A program made the translations under genes and the position numbers. From positions 38,550-102,549 of the forward strand of contig CAMCHJ010000007.1 in the NCBI GenBank assembly GCA_945874665.1: a stretch of 64,000 bases of DNA. Reading direction: 5' to 3'. Below the pieces are notes generated by a model, which saw only the letters and a program-made list of their open reading frames with translations, had not been told where the DNA came from and made no database searches. This DNA is from Chitinophaga pinensis. GTDB lineage: Bacteria; Bacteroidota; Bacteroidia; UBA7662. Shown here in pieces: positions 51,097 through 61,795 of the stretch (position 1 is its first letter; each line of letters starts with the position of its first letter).

Positions 51097-52854
51097 ATGA
51101 CCGAAAACCTGCTTTCACGCATCGAATGGCCGGCCGACTTGCGGCTGTTGTGGCCTGAGCAGCTGCCACAGCTGGCAGGCGAACTGCGGCAATTTTTGAT
51201 TGATGCAGTGAGTGCGCAGGGCGGGCATTTTGGGGCAGGACTGGGCGTGGTGGAACTCACCGTGGCTCTGCATTACGCCTTCGACACCCCTAACGACCGG
51301 CTTATTTGGGATGTTGGGCACCAAGCATATGCCCACAAAATGCTCACCGGCCGACGGGCCGCTTTTCAGTCGAACCGCCGCTGGCAAGGCCTCAGCGGCT
51401 TCCCTTCCCGATCTGAAAGTATTTACGACGCCTTTGGCACGGGACACGCCAGCACTTCCATCAGCGCAGCATTGGGGATGGCCATCGCCGCTCGGCAAAA
51501 AGGACTAAACCAACGCTGGCATTTGGCAGTTATTGGGGATGGAGCCTTAACGGGGGGAATGGCATTCGAGGCGCTGAACCAAGCGGCAACCGAGCAGGTA
51601 AATTTGCTGATTGTGCTCAACGACAACGCCATGAGCATTGACCCCAATGTGGGTGGTTTGCAGGAGCACCTCAACGCTTTGCGTGTAGCTGCTGTCGCTC
51701 GGACGTCGATTTTTGAAACAATGGGCATTCCATATGCCGGCCCGGTTAAAGGTCACGACCTCCCCGCCTTACTCGAGGCCTTTGAACAAGCCAAAAAACA
51801 AGGCGGCGTGCAGCTGTTGCATGTAGTAACCACCAAAGGCAAGGGTTTTGCACCTGCAGAAGCAGAACAAACGCACTGGCACGCTACGGGTTTGTTCGAC
51901 AAAATTAGTGGCACGCGTCAGGCTGAAAAGCCGCAGCTAGGGCCAAAATACCAAGACGTTTTTGGTCACAGTTTGCTAGAACTTGCCCAGCAATTCCCCA
52001 ACATCGTGGGCATCACTCCGGCCATGCCGAGCGGCTCGTCGATGCTTATTATGCAGGAAGCCTTGCCAGCGCGTTGTTTCGACGTGGGCATAGCCGAAGC
52101 ACATGCCGTGACGCTGGCAGCGGGCATGGCCGCAGAGGGACTCAAACCATTCTGCGCCATTTACAGTACTTTTTTGCAGCGTGCCTACGACCAGCTCATC
52201 CACGACGTGGCCTTGCAACAACTGCCGGTGGTGTTTTGCATCGACCGCGCGGGCTTGGTAGGCGCCGATGGTCCTACCCACCACGGGGCCTTCGATCTAG
52301 CTTATTTACGCTGTATTCCCAACCTCATAGTAGCCGCTCCGCGCAACGAAGTACAACTACGCAACCTGCTTTTTACTGCAGCGCAATACGAAGCTGGACC
52401 CATCGCCATCCGGTATCCCCGTGGAAATGGCCAGAATGCAGCTTGGCAGCAGCCTTTCAAAACAGTGACCCTCGGAAAAGCCGAATGGCTAAAGACAGGC
52501 GGCAGCACTTTGGTCATAAGCGTTGGGCCCTTGGCCGAACAAGTGCAATTGGCCATTGCAGACTTACAAGATGTGGCCCACGTTGACCTCCGTTTTGTGA
52601 AACCACTCGACACCGAAATGCTCACAGCAGCGCTACAATACGCGCATGTTTTAACCGTAGAAGATGGTTGCGTAGCAGGCGGTGCTGGCAGTGCCGTGGG
52701 CGAATGGCTCTTGTTAAACGGCTTCAAAGGCCGTTTTCAGTCGCTCGGACTGCCCGATGCTTTTGTGCCGCACGGCTCGCCCGACGAGTTATATCGCTTC
52801 TGCGGATTAGATGCTGAGGGCATCAAAAAAGCACTACACAGCTTGCGCCAGTAA
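51097..52854 (+). CDS. dxs: 1-deoxy-D-xylulose-5-phosphate synthase, short form
   Basis: DXS joins pyruvate and glyceraldehyde 3-phosphate with thiamine diphosphate in the first step of the MEP isoprenoid pathway. The 585-residue chain has the N-terminal IWDVGHQAYAHKMLTGRR, the ThDP-Mg motif GDGALTGGMAFEALN...LNDNAMSIDPN, and DRAGLVGADGPTHHGAFD in the pyrimidine domain. It is about 35 residues shorter than the E. coli enzyme (620). The missing part maps between NVGGLQEHLNAL and IFETMGIPYAGPVKGHD, the loop that is flexible in known structures. No other MEP gene is near. Confidence 0.93.
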   Translation: MTENLLSRIEWPADLRLLWPEQLPQLAGELRQFLIDAVSAQGGHFGAGLGVVELTVALHYAFDTPNDRLIWDVGHQAYAHKMLTGRRAAFQSNRRWQGLSGFPSRSESIYDAFGTGHASTSISAALGMAIAARQKGLNQRWHLAVIGDGALTGGMAFEALNQAATEQVNLLIVLNDNAMSIDPNVGGLQEHLNALRVAAVARTSIFETMGIPYAGPVKGHDLPALLEAFEQAKKQGGVQLLHVVTTKGKGFAPAEAEQTHWHATGLFDKISGTRQAEKPQLGPKYQDVFGHSLLELAQQFPNIVGITPAMPSGSSMLIMQEALPARCFDVGIAEAHAVTLAAGMAAEGLKPFCAIYSTFLQRAYDQLIHDVALQQLPVVFCIDRAGLVGADGPTHHGAFDLAYLRCIPNLIVAAPRNEVQLRNLLFTAAQYEAGPIAIRYPRGNGQNAAWQQPFKTVTLGKAEWLKTGGSTLVISVGPLAEQVQLAIADLQDVAHVDLRFVKPLDTEMLTAALQYAHVLTVEDGCVAGGAGSAVGEWLLLNGFKGRFQSLGLPDAFVPHGSPDELYRFCGLDAEGIKKALHSLRQ

Positions 52855-52900
52855 ACTGCATGACCGAATGCTTCGCCTAAAGGTAAATAAGGCGAGCCAA

Positions 52901-55525
52901 CTACTGCTTCACCAAACGCATCCACCGCACGGCTTCACCACTGCTATAGCGGAGTAAATACACCCCAGCTGGTGCCGTAGTCAAGTCAATTTCAAGCTGT
53001 GCAGCCAGACTGCTGTACTGCTGCATGACGCGGCCTTGCACATCGGTAATTTGCAATTGATAGGCGGAGCCGTTTTGTGCGGCCGGCTCAAAAACAAACA
53101 CGCCCGTTGATGGATTTGGATATACCCGGAAGCCAGTGGTGCCAAAATCCTGCACTGAAGTCATAAAGTACGCAAAATCAGTACTTCGGAACGAGGGACA
53201 GTCGTTATCCGTGATTTCAAGTGTGTAAATACCGCTTGCCTCAGGGCGCATGCTGCGACTGGTATCGTTAGGCAACAGCTGACCGTTGAAATACCAGCGG
53301 TACACATCAGCCGCGTTGCGCGAGCGCAGACTATCGACCGTGCCGTTTTCGACCTCAGCAACCGGCGCTGCCAAAACTTCAACAGTAAAGCTACCAGCTA
53401 CCGAACAACCACCACTGTTACCCGTAAATTGAATGGTATGGGTACCAACGCCAGCATTAGCAGGATTAAAAATGCCGAAATTAACGCCTGGTCCACTGTA
53501 ATTACCACCGCCAATACTGGCTTGGTTGAGGAGCAAAGTGGTGCCACGAACGCAAAGCGGAGCCACCGCTGCAAAAGTAAGGGCAGGCACAGCGGTAATG
53601 TTAATGCTTGCCGTGGCACTGTTAATACATCCCGTTTGGGCTGCCGGTGCAGTTGTGTAGGTTAATGATACCAGTCCACTTCCGGCTATCGCTGGGTAGA
53701 GGGTATCGTTGGAAACACCTGGTCCGGACCAACTGCCCGCAACAGCAACCGCTGGAAGCACCACAAAGGCCTGAGCCACGCAAACTGGCATCAAAATAGG
53801 CAAAGTAAGTTGTGGCAAAGCATTCACCGCTACTAAAAGGGTATCGTTGCTCACACATCCAGCTGCATTGCTTACGCTGTATATCAAAGTATGGGCGCCT
53901 GTGCCCGCCGAGGCCGGTGAAAAACTACTGCCCGTAACGCCAGGGCCACTGAAAGTACCGCCCGCTGGGGTAGCCGTAAGCTGCACAACGCTGCTGTTTA
54001 GGCAAAAAGACTGCACGGACAACTGGAAATCAGGTGCCGGTGGAGCAAAAACAGTTATGGTAGTGGTATCGCTGCTGCCGCATCCAGGCAGGCTATACAC
54101 AATGCTGTGAACGCCAACACCTGCCGTGGCAGGGTTAAAGAGACTGTCGTTTACAATGCCAGGACCGCTATATACACCGCCACGAGGCAAGCCTGCAGTG
54201 AGGACTTGCGTTAAATCATTGGCACAAAATGGCGCAATGGTATCCAAAACGGCATTTAAACCGGCTTGTACCACCACCGAAAATTGCCGCACGAGTGTAT
54301 CACTGCCCGCCGTATTGGTGGTGATGAGCGTTACATTGTAAACACCAGGTGTATTGTATTGTATGTTGGCTGGATTGGCTGTGGTGTCAGTAGCTGGCGT
54401 TCCCCCTGGAAAAAGCCACAACCAACTGCTGGGTTGATTGGCGCTTTGGTCGCTGAAGCTAATTTGTCCGCCTACACAAATGCTATCGCCCGACTGCTGA
54501 AACCCAGCCAGCGGCCGCTGCACTGGTGGTAAGCAGCTCAAAGAGGTAGGCAGGGTGAGCCGGCGTGGACTGTTTTGCATCACCGCAAGCATTCTGGTAG
54601 TTTGGTCGGCAGTAAAAATATTCATACAAGCATCATCGGTATAATCCATGTAATTCTGCACCATATCTACGGTACCACAAGACACGTGGGTAATGGGACA
54701 CCCAAAATTGGACGCATCTGAAGAAGGCGTATCCCCACAAAAGTCATCCACTGAGCAACCACCATCTCCCCAAATATGGCGCAACCCTAAATAATGCCCA
54801 ACCTCGTGGGTAGCAGTGCGCCCACGGTTGTAAACACCGCTAAATGGATTGAAAGGCGGGCGGCCAACGGAGCTGTAAAGCACCACGATGCCATCTGTAT
54901 TGGCGCTGCCACCACCGCCTAGTCCTGGTAAACCCGAACCCGTAGGAAACTGCGCATAACCCAGCAAGCCACCATTTAAATTGGCTACCCAAATGTTCAT
55001 GTATTTAGTAGGATCCCAAATGGTAGCAGGCTTTACCGTGCTGTTCATTGCACCTGAGCTCCAGGCGGTGGTATTTGGAAATGCATGGCGGATGATGCCC
55101 GTAGTAGGATTGCCCAGCGGGTCGCGTTGCGCCAAACAAAAGCTGATGCCTGTATTTACTGCTGCTGGCCTAAAAGCCACCGGGGTATTGACGGTATCGG
55201 GATTGGTGCGTAAAAAATCTTCATTTAACACCTGTATTTGCGAATGCACTTGTGCATCACTGATGTTCCAAGGATTATTTTCAACTTGATAAATGATGTG
55301 TACGACTACCGGTATCACATATTCTGATTCCGTTTGGCCATTTAGCCGCAATTCAGCAATGCGCTCGGCAATCCATCGCTCAAACTGCTCATCCGTTTCC
55401 TGCAAACGCCCTTGGTTACGCAACTGTTGCTGCATTTCGGTGGTATAGCAACGAACAACTTCTTGCGCATGCATTGTCAATGTCAGCAAGAGGGAGATTA
55501 AAATAGCGAATATAGGTTTCATCAT
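52901..55525 (-). CDS. secreted pappalysin-like (M43) metalloprotease with PKD and type IX sorting domains
   Basis: The frame opens with a TTG at 55576, but ATG 55523-55525 starts directly at the signal peptide (MMKPIFAILISLLLTLTMHAQ, residues M to Q; key parts shown). Near residue 236 lies the zinc motif HEVGHYLGLRH (HExxHxxGxxH), followed by QNYMDYTDD with the Met-turn, so the domain (about 60-330) is a metzincin of the pappalysin/cytophagalysin group. A PKD domain follows (about 345-430; SFSDQSANQPSSWLWLFPGG), then four Ig-like repeats each with a FSGPGV-type turn, and the sorting region with YPNPSTGVFVFEP near the end. It probably digests proteins at the cell surface. Total 874 residues. 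Confidence 0.88.
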   Translation of the reverse strand: MMKPIFAILISLLLTLTMHAQEVVRCYTTEMQQQLRNQGRLQETDEQFERWIAERIAELRLNGQTESEYVIPVVVHIIYQVENNPWNISDAQVHSQIQVLNEDFLRTNPDTVNTPVAFRPAAVNTGISFCLAQRDPLGNPTTGIIRHAFPNTTAWSSGAMNSTVKPATIWDPTKYMNIWVANLNGGLLGYAQFPTGSGLPGLGGGGSANTDGIVVLYSSVGRPPFNPFSGVYNRGRTATHEVGHYLGLRHIWGDGGCSVDDFCGDTPSSDASNFGCPITHVSCGTVDMVQNYMDYTDDACMNIFTADQTTRMLAVMQNSPRRLTLPTSLSCLPPVQRPLAGFQQSGDSICVGGQISFSDQSANQPSSWLWLFPGGTPATDTTANPANIQYNTPGVYNVTLITTNTAGSDTLVRQFSVVVQAGLNAVLDTIAPFCANDLTQVLTAGLPRGGVYSGPGIVNDSLFNPATAGVGVHSIVYSLPGCGSSDTTTITVFAPPAPDFQLSVQSFCLNSSVVQLTATPAGGTFSGPGVTGSSFSPASAGTGAHTLIYSVSNAAGCVSNDTLLVAVNALPQLTLPILMPVCVAQAFVVLPAVAVAGSWSGPGVSNDTLYPAIAGSGLVSLTYTTAPAAQTGCINSATASINITAVPALTFAAVAPLCVRGTTLLLNQASIGGGNYSGPGVNFGIFNPANAGVGTHTIQFTGNSGGCSVAGSFTVEVLAAPVAEVENGTVDSLRSRNAADVYRWYFNGQLLPNDTSRSMRPEASGIYTLEITDNDCPSFRSTDFAYFMTSVQDFGTTGFRVYPNPSTGVFVFEPAAQNGSAYQLQITDVQGRVMQQYSSLAAQLEIDLTTAPAGVYLLRYSSGEAVRWMRLVKQ

Positions 55526-55735
55526 AATGAGTCCAGTAATTTTAAAACAGCAGCGGAAGGCCAAAAGCCGTTTCAATCAAAAGTGAAAGATAATTGATAT
55601 CGATTTATACCCTACAAATCTATAAAAATACGATTGCAAAACCTCAGCACCACCTGCCACAGGTTTAAATGCCTTTAAAATAGTCCTGCGGTACAAACAA
55701 AATTTATCGCACAAACAGCTGTCTGCAATCAAAAA

Positions 55736-55768
55736 AAAGGGCTGAGCACATTTCTGTCCCAGCCCTTT
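55736..55768 (-). terminator. intrinsic terminator of the giant secreted protein gene
   Basis: Arms AAAGGGCTG and CAGCCCTTT, 9 bp, loop 15 nt, followed on the minus strand by a run of eight T. It lies 22 nt past the stop of the 1993-codon gene and before the protease gene. Confidence 0.85.
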
Positions 55769-55789
55769 GCTATTTTAATGATAAGATTT

Positions 55790-58700
55790 TTAACGTCTTA
55801 TGACCACTTGGCCGTTTTGCACTTGGTTTTTGAATACAAAGCGATAGTTGTAAACTCCTGTTGCCAAATGCTCTGTGCGGATTTCGTGGCGTTCGTTCAG
55901 TGACAAGTCAATCGTTTGAGCACGAACAATCCTACCCAACTGATCACGTAATTCTAAAGTACCAACGCCTTCGCTCATGCCAAAATCAAACATCACAAAC
56001 TGATCAGCCGGATTCGGATAAACCCTATTCAACAAATGATTTACCGATTCAACGCCAACCGCTGAATACTGTACACAAGCTGTATCGTTGGAAGCCGTCG
56101 TGTCACTCGCCCAACGTGTATAAGCACAGAGTCTCACATTACCGCCCGTAGTCGGCGTCCATGCCTGTGTAAAGGTATGGTGGATCGTGTCGTTTGGCTG
56201 AATGGTGCGCGTAATCGCGTTTGCATTGATCTCAGCACCATTATTCACTCGGAATGCCACGTCAAAACCAGTTGCCGGCACATTTCCGTTGTTACGAACA
56301 ACCACCTTAACGGTATAGGCTTGGTTCAATTGTGGGGCATCTGACACCAGTGGCGTCAATATCGCATCCATGGCAACGTCACTAACGTTGTTGGCTGTTA
56401 CAAATACAGTTACGGTATCAGATTTAGTACAAATGTTATCCGTTAAACGTAATTCGTAGCTCGTTGTTACGATTGGGTTTACCCGCACAACCGCTTGGTT
56501 CGAAGCTACTACAGCACCCGTAGTCAAATTGGTCCAGGTAGCAGGATAACCACCACCAATGCGCATGTTTGGACGGTTTACACTGCTGCTCGAATTGAGC
56601 GTGTTACCACATACACCCGCTGCGTCGGCATTGTACCAATACGAAGAGGTGGTAGGCATAGCGGTCATCCGAGTTATAGAATTTGATGTGAAGGCAGTAT
56701 TGTTGAAACAAACTTCCACCACAATATTGCTCGTACCATTCCAGTTAAACGGCGTTTGGAAATTATGGGTATTCCAGCCAGCCACATCGGTAAACGAAGG
56801 AGTTGTAAAAACCTGCGTTACAGGAGTAACCCACGAAGTAAGCGCTGTTTGCGTGGTCGCACCCATGCTAATGGTATAATTCTGAAGCGCTGTACCTGCA
56901 GGTGTAACTACATCAAAAGCCAAAGAACTCAATGCGCCAGGCGCAATGCCTGATGCCGTTAACTCAGCAGCGGTAATGAGGAACTGCTGACGGGCACCCC
57001 ACCAGTAATTACCATAACCTGTTGGATACGTTGTACCAGTATTTTCGAGAATGCCAGTACCAAGTGTACCCAAGAAACTTGAACCTGCTCCCCGCAGCGT
57101 AGCTGTATCGCCTGCCAAAATGGTTGTATCTAAACCAGCATTTGGCACAATGTAATCATCACGGAACGAGCCTAAGCTAGCAGCCTGCGTGTAATTGGCA
57201 TTGCTATCACGAGCAACGACCGTGGCAGCAACGATTACGTTAGCAGCAGTTGCAGCCGGCAGTGTGCCCGTCCAAGTACCTGCCATGCTTGTACCTGCAG
57301 TGCGTGTAAGCAAAATTGGCGTTTGTGCAGTGCCAGCAATTGTGTAGCGCATCAATACAGTATCAATACCTCTACCACCCGCATTATCACGTGCAAAAAT
57401 GGTAATGGCACGACTGGTCGGTGTGCACTGATTGGCCGCTGGTGTTACTGTGAATGAATCAATAATAGGTGGGAATAAATCCGAACCACCTACACCATCA
57501 AATTCAAAGGCACCCATGTCTGGTGCGATACCTGTGCCGCCTGGACGGTTCGTACCGTTAAAATCTGTATTTGGAGTGCCTAAAGTAGCAATCACTACAC
57601 CTCCAGACTCTATTGGGGTAAGCGTGCCAGTCGGTATCGTTAAATTAGTAGGCGAAGTAAACGGAGGCAGGCTATTGCCAATTGGTGGTACCGAAGCGGC
57701 ATCATTGTTGGCATTACCTACAGAAGAAATCAATTTCCAATCGTTCACAGTCACGTGGTTTCCAGCGGCAGCTGTTGTGCCAAGCTTTCCAACAAAACTC
57801 TGCGGATGAACAGGAACGTGATAAGCATTGTTGTTCATCGTCAAATTCGTGAAGTTGTAGCCGGAAGGCAACCAAACCGCCATAAAGGTGGCAATTGCGG
57901 TTCCCGTTGAGGTAGCATCAATGGCAAAAATGTTATTCCGTACATCTCCAGTCACAGCTGCACTGGTAATCCCAAACGCGGCGGCGGCAGCACCAGCCGT
58001 AGTTACGTTGGAATAAGTGCCATACAAATAAACGCTGTTGTAATGAACCCTATAATTTATTCCACCAGTCAATCGAATACCAAAGGCATTAAAGGTGTTG
58101 CTCGTGTTCGAATAGTTTAAGGTGCGCAGGTCATAAATTACGTTGTTCACGATGCGTACGCTGTCGCCAGAGTTCACATTGATACCCCAAGCACCCCAGC
58201 CACCTGTATTGAGGTTTTTAACACCCGAAATACGGTTGCGCTCAATAACAGCGCCTGGACTGGTGCTCACCTCAACCGCTGCTTGTGATGTTGCTGTTGA
58301 AGACACCAAATTGAATATTTGGTTATCGCGAATACGTAAATTGAAGGTATTGGTTACGTCTACACCTCTAAAAATCACAAACTGAGAGGTGTCTGTTGAA
58401 CCAATTTGTGAGTTTTCTACTAATGTGCCATTGTTAGTACCCGCCGAAGCTCCTCGCAAGAAAATACCATAATAGGCCCTGCTTACACCAACGTTTCTAA
58501 TTATGAGATTGTGTAATGAATCTGCTGTTGTAGAAGTGGTGATGTTCGCATTACTGGCTACAATACCGAATGTTGAGGTGACTGTATTTGAACCCCCCAC
58601 AATGTTAACATTGCTAATCGTGCTGTTACGAACAGGCGCTATGATTCTTGAACGCAGTAAAAGAACCGCGCTATTGTCAGAAACACTATTACTGCGGATG

Positions 58701-61700
58701 GTTAAGTTCCTAGTTGTTCCTGTAGCAGTGTTCGCACCGTTGATGTGAAAATGATTTACACCATTTAATACGATCAAACCATTGCTGCCTGAAAAAGTAC
58801 CCTGAATCAATACATTTGAACGGGAGCTATCTGGACGAATGGTCATTGGGTTGGCTGCAACCATTCCTGGCCGGTTGTTGATCACCAACGGGAAAGTTTC
58901 ACCTGCACTGTACAGGGTATCGATAAGCAGGAAGGTAGTGGGACCAGTAATCAACCCGTTATTGATGAAGTTTACGGCCGTAGTTAGGTTGTTGAAATCA
59001 GAAGGACCGCTCGTTCCAACTCTGTAAGTACCTGATACATTTGTTAAAATGAGGTACGACAACAAGCTTGGAGGAGGTACCGCATTGGCAAGGTGTATGC
59101 CCAAACCACCCAAAGGCGCAGTTGTAACGGTGCCTGTGGCACTCCGAACCGCAACGTAATATTGTATGGTATCAAAAACAGCGACACCACCTAATGCGGC
59201 GTGATTGATAGTGAACGCGTAATTGTTACCTGTGATGGTAGGTAAACTATCAACTAACCAGGTAGCCTGTGTGGTTTTTTTGTAAAAAATACGTGCACTA
59301 CCAGCTGTAATGCTGCTGGCTGTGTCTTGAATATTCACCAAAAAGGGACGTGAAGCTACAGGCAAGGTATCCCCAAGTGCAGTTAATGAAATTTGGGCAA
59401 ACTGTGCGCCTGTAAATTCATAGGCTCCGATATCCGGCGTAGTTGCGCTTCTGGCTGTACCAGCAACGTCGGTTGCCACATAGCTTATTGGGGTTCCTTT
59501 ATTATCTAGGGCGATGTTTGTTGGCACCAACAAACTTGACGATAAGAAATTAGGCACCAAGCTTAAGCTCATCGTGTCTCTACCTGTACTTGCCCTCCAT
59601 GTTGCTACAGATGGAAAATCCAAATTAGGGGTGTTTACACGGAACATATTGGGTGGTACCGTGCCTCCCAATACAAAGTTGTTATTTGAACTCTCTAAGC
59701 TATCCAATTGCGATTGGTCTACCAATCTAAACAAGCGAAAGGCAGTAGGTAAATTACCTCCTATTGGATTCACTTCAAAATGGTTATTTCGAACTACAAT
59801 CTTAGACCACCAAGGCGTTGCCACCGTGCCACCTGTCATGCTGATAGCAGCCTGGGAGGTGGAAGTCGAAGTAGTTATGATATTGTACACAACTGTATTA
59901 TTGATTACTTCAATCGCATCACGCGGATTCATTGGCGTAAGCGTTGATGCACTGAATGAGCCCGTAATGTTTAATGGTGTGATGACCAAAGTAGTACCTG
60001 TGATCGTACTGGCTTGAAAACCATTGATTACATTGTTATACAAACGATTCACATTGGTTGGCACGAGCGTATCGGAATTTGGATTGGACATCAAAATACC
60101 TGTGGCACTCATGGCACCCGATATAATATTTGAAGAAACATCCGCATTGATATTGTTCGCTGTCCAAATACCTGCTCCTATTGTCGAAGTCCCGCTAAAA
60201 TTAGTAAACTGGTTACTAGTAATGGTGGTTGAAAACTGGTTGAGGGCATAAACCGCGCGATAAATATAACTCGTAAAGGTATTAGAAACGATGTTGTTTA
60301 AGCTCGAGAAGGTGTTTGACGCTGGTCCATCTAACCAAATAGCATAATAAAAGCCACTGAAACTGTTATTGATAAATAGGCCATTACTTCCACGATAGAT
60401 GATGCCATTGTTAAAGGTACTGTTGGTTTGTGGAATATCAACGAAACTACAACCGATCACTTCTCCACTCGCTAAGGCACTTGAATAAACAAGACTACCT
60501 TGACCAGCACCCCCTGGATTGATGGTGCGACGGAATGTTAGATTTTGAAATGAAATTCTATTGGCAGTATTGATTACAAAATGTGAACGATTGGTGGTGG
60601 TAGCCGAAGCCGTATCTTGAATTAAAATGACATCGGTAGCCAAACTCGTTGCGCTATTGAAAGTAACTGAAAAGCCACCCGAATTTGGGAAGTTAGGAAT
60701 GGTGTAACTGCCAATGTAAGTGCCCGGATTAATTAAAAAACTCACGGCGCCTGTCACACCACACTGCGCCAAAGCTGCTACTGCGGCTTGTACTGTAGGA
60801 TAATCCGCCGTTGCACCACCAACGGTGTAAACACCCGATAAGCCTGTGCATAAATTCAACATTAAAGTATCGTTGACCACGTTATTATCGGCTCCCAAAC
60901 CATTGGCATTGGTAGCCCAAACTTTGACCTGATAAGTGCCATTCGCAGGAACATTGATCGGTGCGGTGAATGTGTGGTCAAAATTCTGTCCTGGACTCAA
61001 AGCAGGAAAAATCGCAATACCTGGATTTAGAACCGGCGGATTGGTGCCTAATTGATATCCGAAATCTACTTGAGCGATAGGGTCAGCTGCAGCATTTTGA
61101 ACGCGAGCAGTCATTGTATTGGTACCCACTGTCAAGGTAATGGGAGAAATCAAACTCGCCAAGCGCGCATCGCGACCACTGGCTGGGATGTAGGAAATAC
61201 CACCCACAAACTGACGAGGCGTGTTTACGTGACCGGGACGTGGCCCGCCATAACCTACGTTAGTGCCTGTATAAATGGTTGCAAAAGAATTAAAAAACGT
61301 ATCGACATTTCCAACGGTAAACGACTGATAAACAGGCGAACCATTCGAACCTGTAGGCACCCCTACGTAAAAGCCGTAGACGCTTCCAGCTGGAATCAAC
61401 AAGGGACCACCTGGCATGGCGATGCGAGAAAACACAAAACCGCTTGGTGCAGTTGAACTCGCCTGACCAACGATTGTTGGCTGATTCGGCAATAACTGTG
61501 TAAACGCTGGGTTCGTGCCTACTGCTGGATTCCCGTTAATGGGAGTTGTAGAATACCATACTTCCAATGAAGTAGCTGCATTCAAAGTACCCGACAAGGC
61601 AACAAAAATACTGTCAAGTAATATAGCACTATTGGCTCTTACATTGAAGGTAATTCCTCCTGAACCGGCACCATTTCCTCCTGTTAAAGGTGGTGAAGTG

Positions 61701-61771
61701 AAGAGATTTAATTGCGCCTGCCCTGAAAAGGACAGAATTAACAAACAATATACCAGTAAAGCTTTTTTCAT
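55790..61771 (-). CDS. giant secreted beta-helix protein with type IX sorting domain
   Basis: The 1993-residue protein has a signal peptide (1-19, ending GQAQ), an N-terminal beta region (20-305), and two matching right-handed beta-helix modules. Each module opens alike: GVYTVGGATADYPTVQAAV near 310 and GTYRVGTSGPSDFNNLTTAV near 910, and each ends with an IGAYEF or MGAFEFDG motif (near 795 and 1425). Then come Ig-like parts (1435-1790), a CARDB-like domain (about 1795-1905), and the sorting region with VYPNPADQFVMFDF ending VVIRR. It is rich in Thr, Asn and Ser. It may be an adhesin or a polysaccharide-acting surface protein; no catalytic motif is visible. By eye the gene is markedly poorer in G+C than the 35-40 kb region. 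Confidence 0.82.
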   Translation of the reverse strand: MKKALLVYCLLILSFSGQAQLNLFTSPPLTGGNGAGSGGITFNVRANSAILLDSIFVALSGTLNAATSLEVWYSTTPINGNPAVGTNPAFTQLLPNQPTIVGQASSTAPSGFVFSRIAMPGGPLLIPAGSVYGFYVGVPTGSNGSPVYQSFTVGNVDTFFNSFATIYTGTNVGYGGPRPGHVNTPRQFVGGISYIPASGRDARLASLISPITLTVGTNTMTARVQNAAADPIAQVDFGYQLGTNPPVLNPGIAIFPALSPGQNFDHTFTAPINVPANGTYQVKVWATNANGLGADNNVVNDTLMLNLCTGLSGVYTVGGATADYPTVQAAVAALAQCGVTGAVSFLINPGTYIGSYTIPNFPNSGGFSVTFNSATSLATDVILIQDTASATTTNRSHFVINTANRISFQNLTFRRTINPGGAGQGSLVYSSALASGEVIGCSFVDIPQTNSTFNNGIIYRGSNGLFINNSFSGFYYAIWLDGPASNTFSSLNNIVSNTFTSYIYRAVYALNQFSTTITSNQFTNFSGTSTIGAGIWTANNINADVSSNIISGAMSATGILMSNPNSDTLVPTNVNRLYNNVINGFQASTITGTTLVITPLNITGSFSASTLTPMNPRDAIEVINNTVVYNIITTSTSTSQAAISMTGGTVATPWWSKIVVRNNHFEVNPIGGNLPTAFRLFRLVDQSQLDSLESSNNNFVLGGTVPPNMFRVNTPNLDFPSVATWRASTGRDTMSLSLVPNFLSSSLLVPTNIALDNKGTPISYVATDVAGTARSATTPDIGAYEFTGAQFAQISLTALGDTLPVASRPFLVNIQDTASSITAGSARIFYKKTTQATWLVDSLPTITGNNYAFTINHAALGGVAVFDTIQYYVAVRSATGTVTTAPLGGLGIHLANAVPPPSLLSYLILTNVSGTYRVGTSGPSDFNNLTTAVNFINNGLITGPTTFLLIDTLYSAGETFPLVINNRPGMVAANPMTIRPDSSRSNVLIQGTFSGSNGLIVLNGVNHFHINGANTATGTTRNLTIRSNSVSDNSAVLLLRSRIIAPVRNSTISNVNIVGGSNTVTSTFGIVASNANITTSTTADSLHNLIIRNVGVSRAYYGIFLRGASAGTNNGTLVENSQIGSTDTSQFVIFRGVDVTNTFNLRIRDNQIFNLVSSTATSQAAVEVSTSPGAVIERNRISGVKNLNTGGWGAWGINVNSGDSVRIVNNVIYDLRTLNYSNTSNTFNAFGIRLTGGINYRVHYNSVYLYGTYSNVTTAGAAAAAFGITSAAVTGDVRNNIFAIDATSTGTAIATFMAVWLPSGYNFTNLTMNNNAYHVPVHPQSFVGKLGTTAAAGNHVTVNDWKLISSVGNANNDAASVPPIGNSLPPFTSPTNLTIPTGTLTPIESGGVVIATLGTPNTDFNGTNRPGGTGIAPDMGAFEFDGVGGSDLFPPIIDSFTVTPAANQCTPTSRAITIFARDNAGGRGIDTVLMRYTIAGTAQTPILLTRTAGTSMAGTWTGTLPAATAANVIVAATVVARDSNANYTQAASLGSFRDDYIVPNAGLDTTILAGDTATLRGAGSSFLGTLGTGILENTGTTYPTGYGNYWWGARQQFLITAAELTASGIAPGALSSLAFDVVTPAGTALQNYTISMGATTQTALTSWVTPVTQVFTTPSFTDVAGWNTHNFQTPFNWNGTSNIVVEVCFNNTAFTSNSITRMTAMPTTSSYWYNADAAGVCGNTLNSSSSVNRPNMRIGGGYPATWTNLTTGAVVASNQAVVRVNPIVTTSYELRLTDNICTKSDTVTVFVTANNVSDVAMDAILTPLVSDAPQLNQAYTVKVVVRNNGNVPATGFDVAFRVNNGAEINANAITRTIQPNDTIHHTFTQAWTPTTGGNVRLCAYTRWASDTTASNDTACVQYSAVGVESVNHLLNRVYPNPADQFVMFDFGMSEGVGTLELRDQLGRIVRAQTIDLSLNERHEIRTEHLATGVYNYRFVFKNQVQNGQVVIRR

Positions 61772-61787
61772 TTCAAGGACTTTTAAT

Positions 61788-61795
61788 TAAATATA
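61788..61795 (-). promoter_or_regulatory. near-match -7 box TATATTTA, 16 nt before ATG of the giant gene
   Basis: It differs from TAnnTTTG in the last base; the 16-nt gap equals that in front of the FkbM and exchanger genes. Confidence 0.35.
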
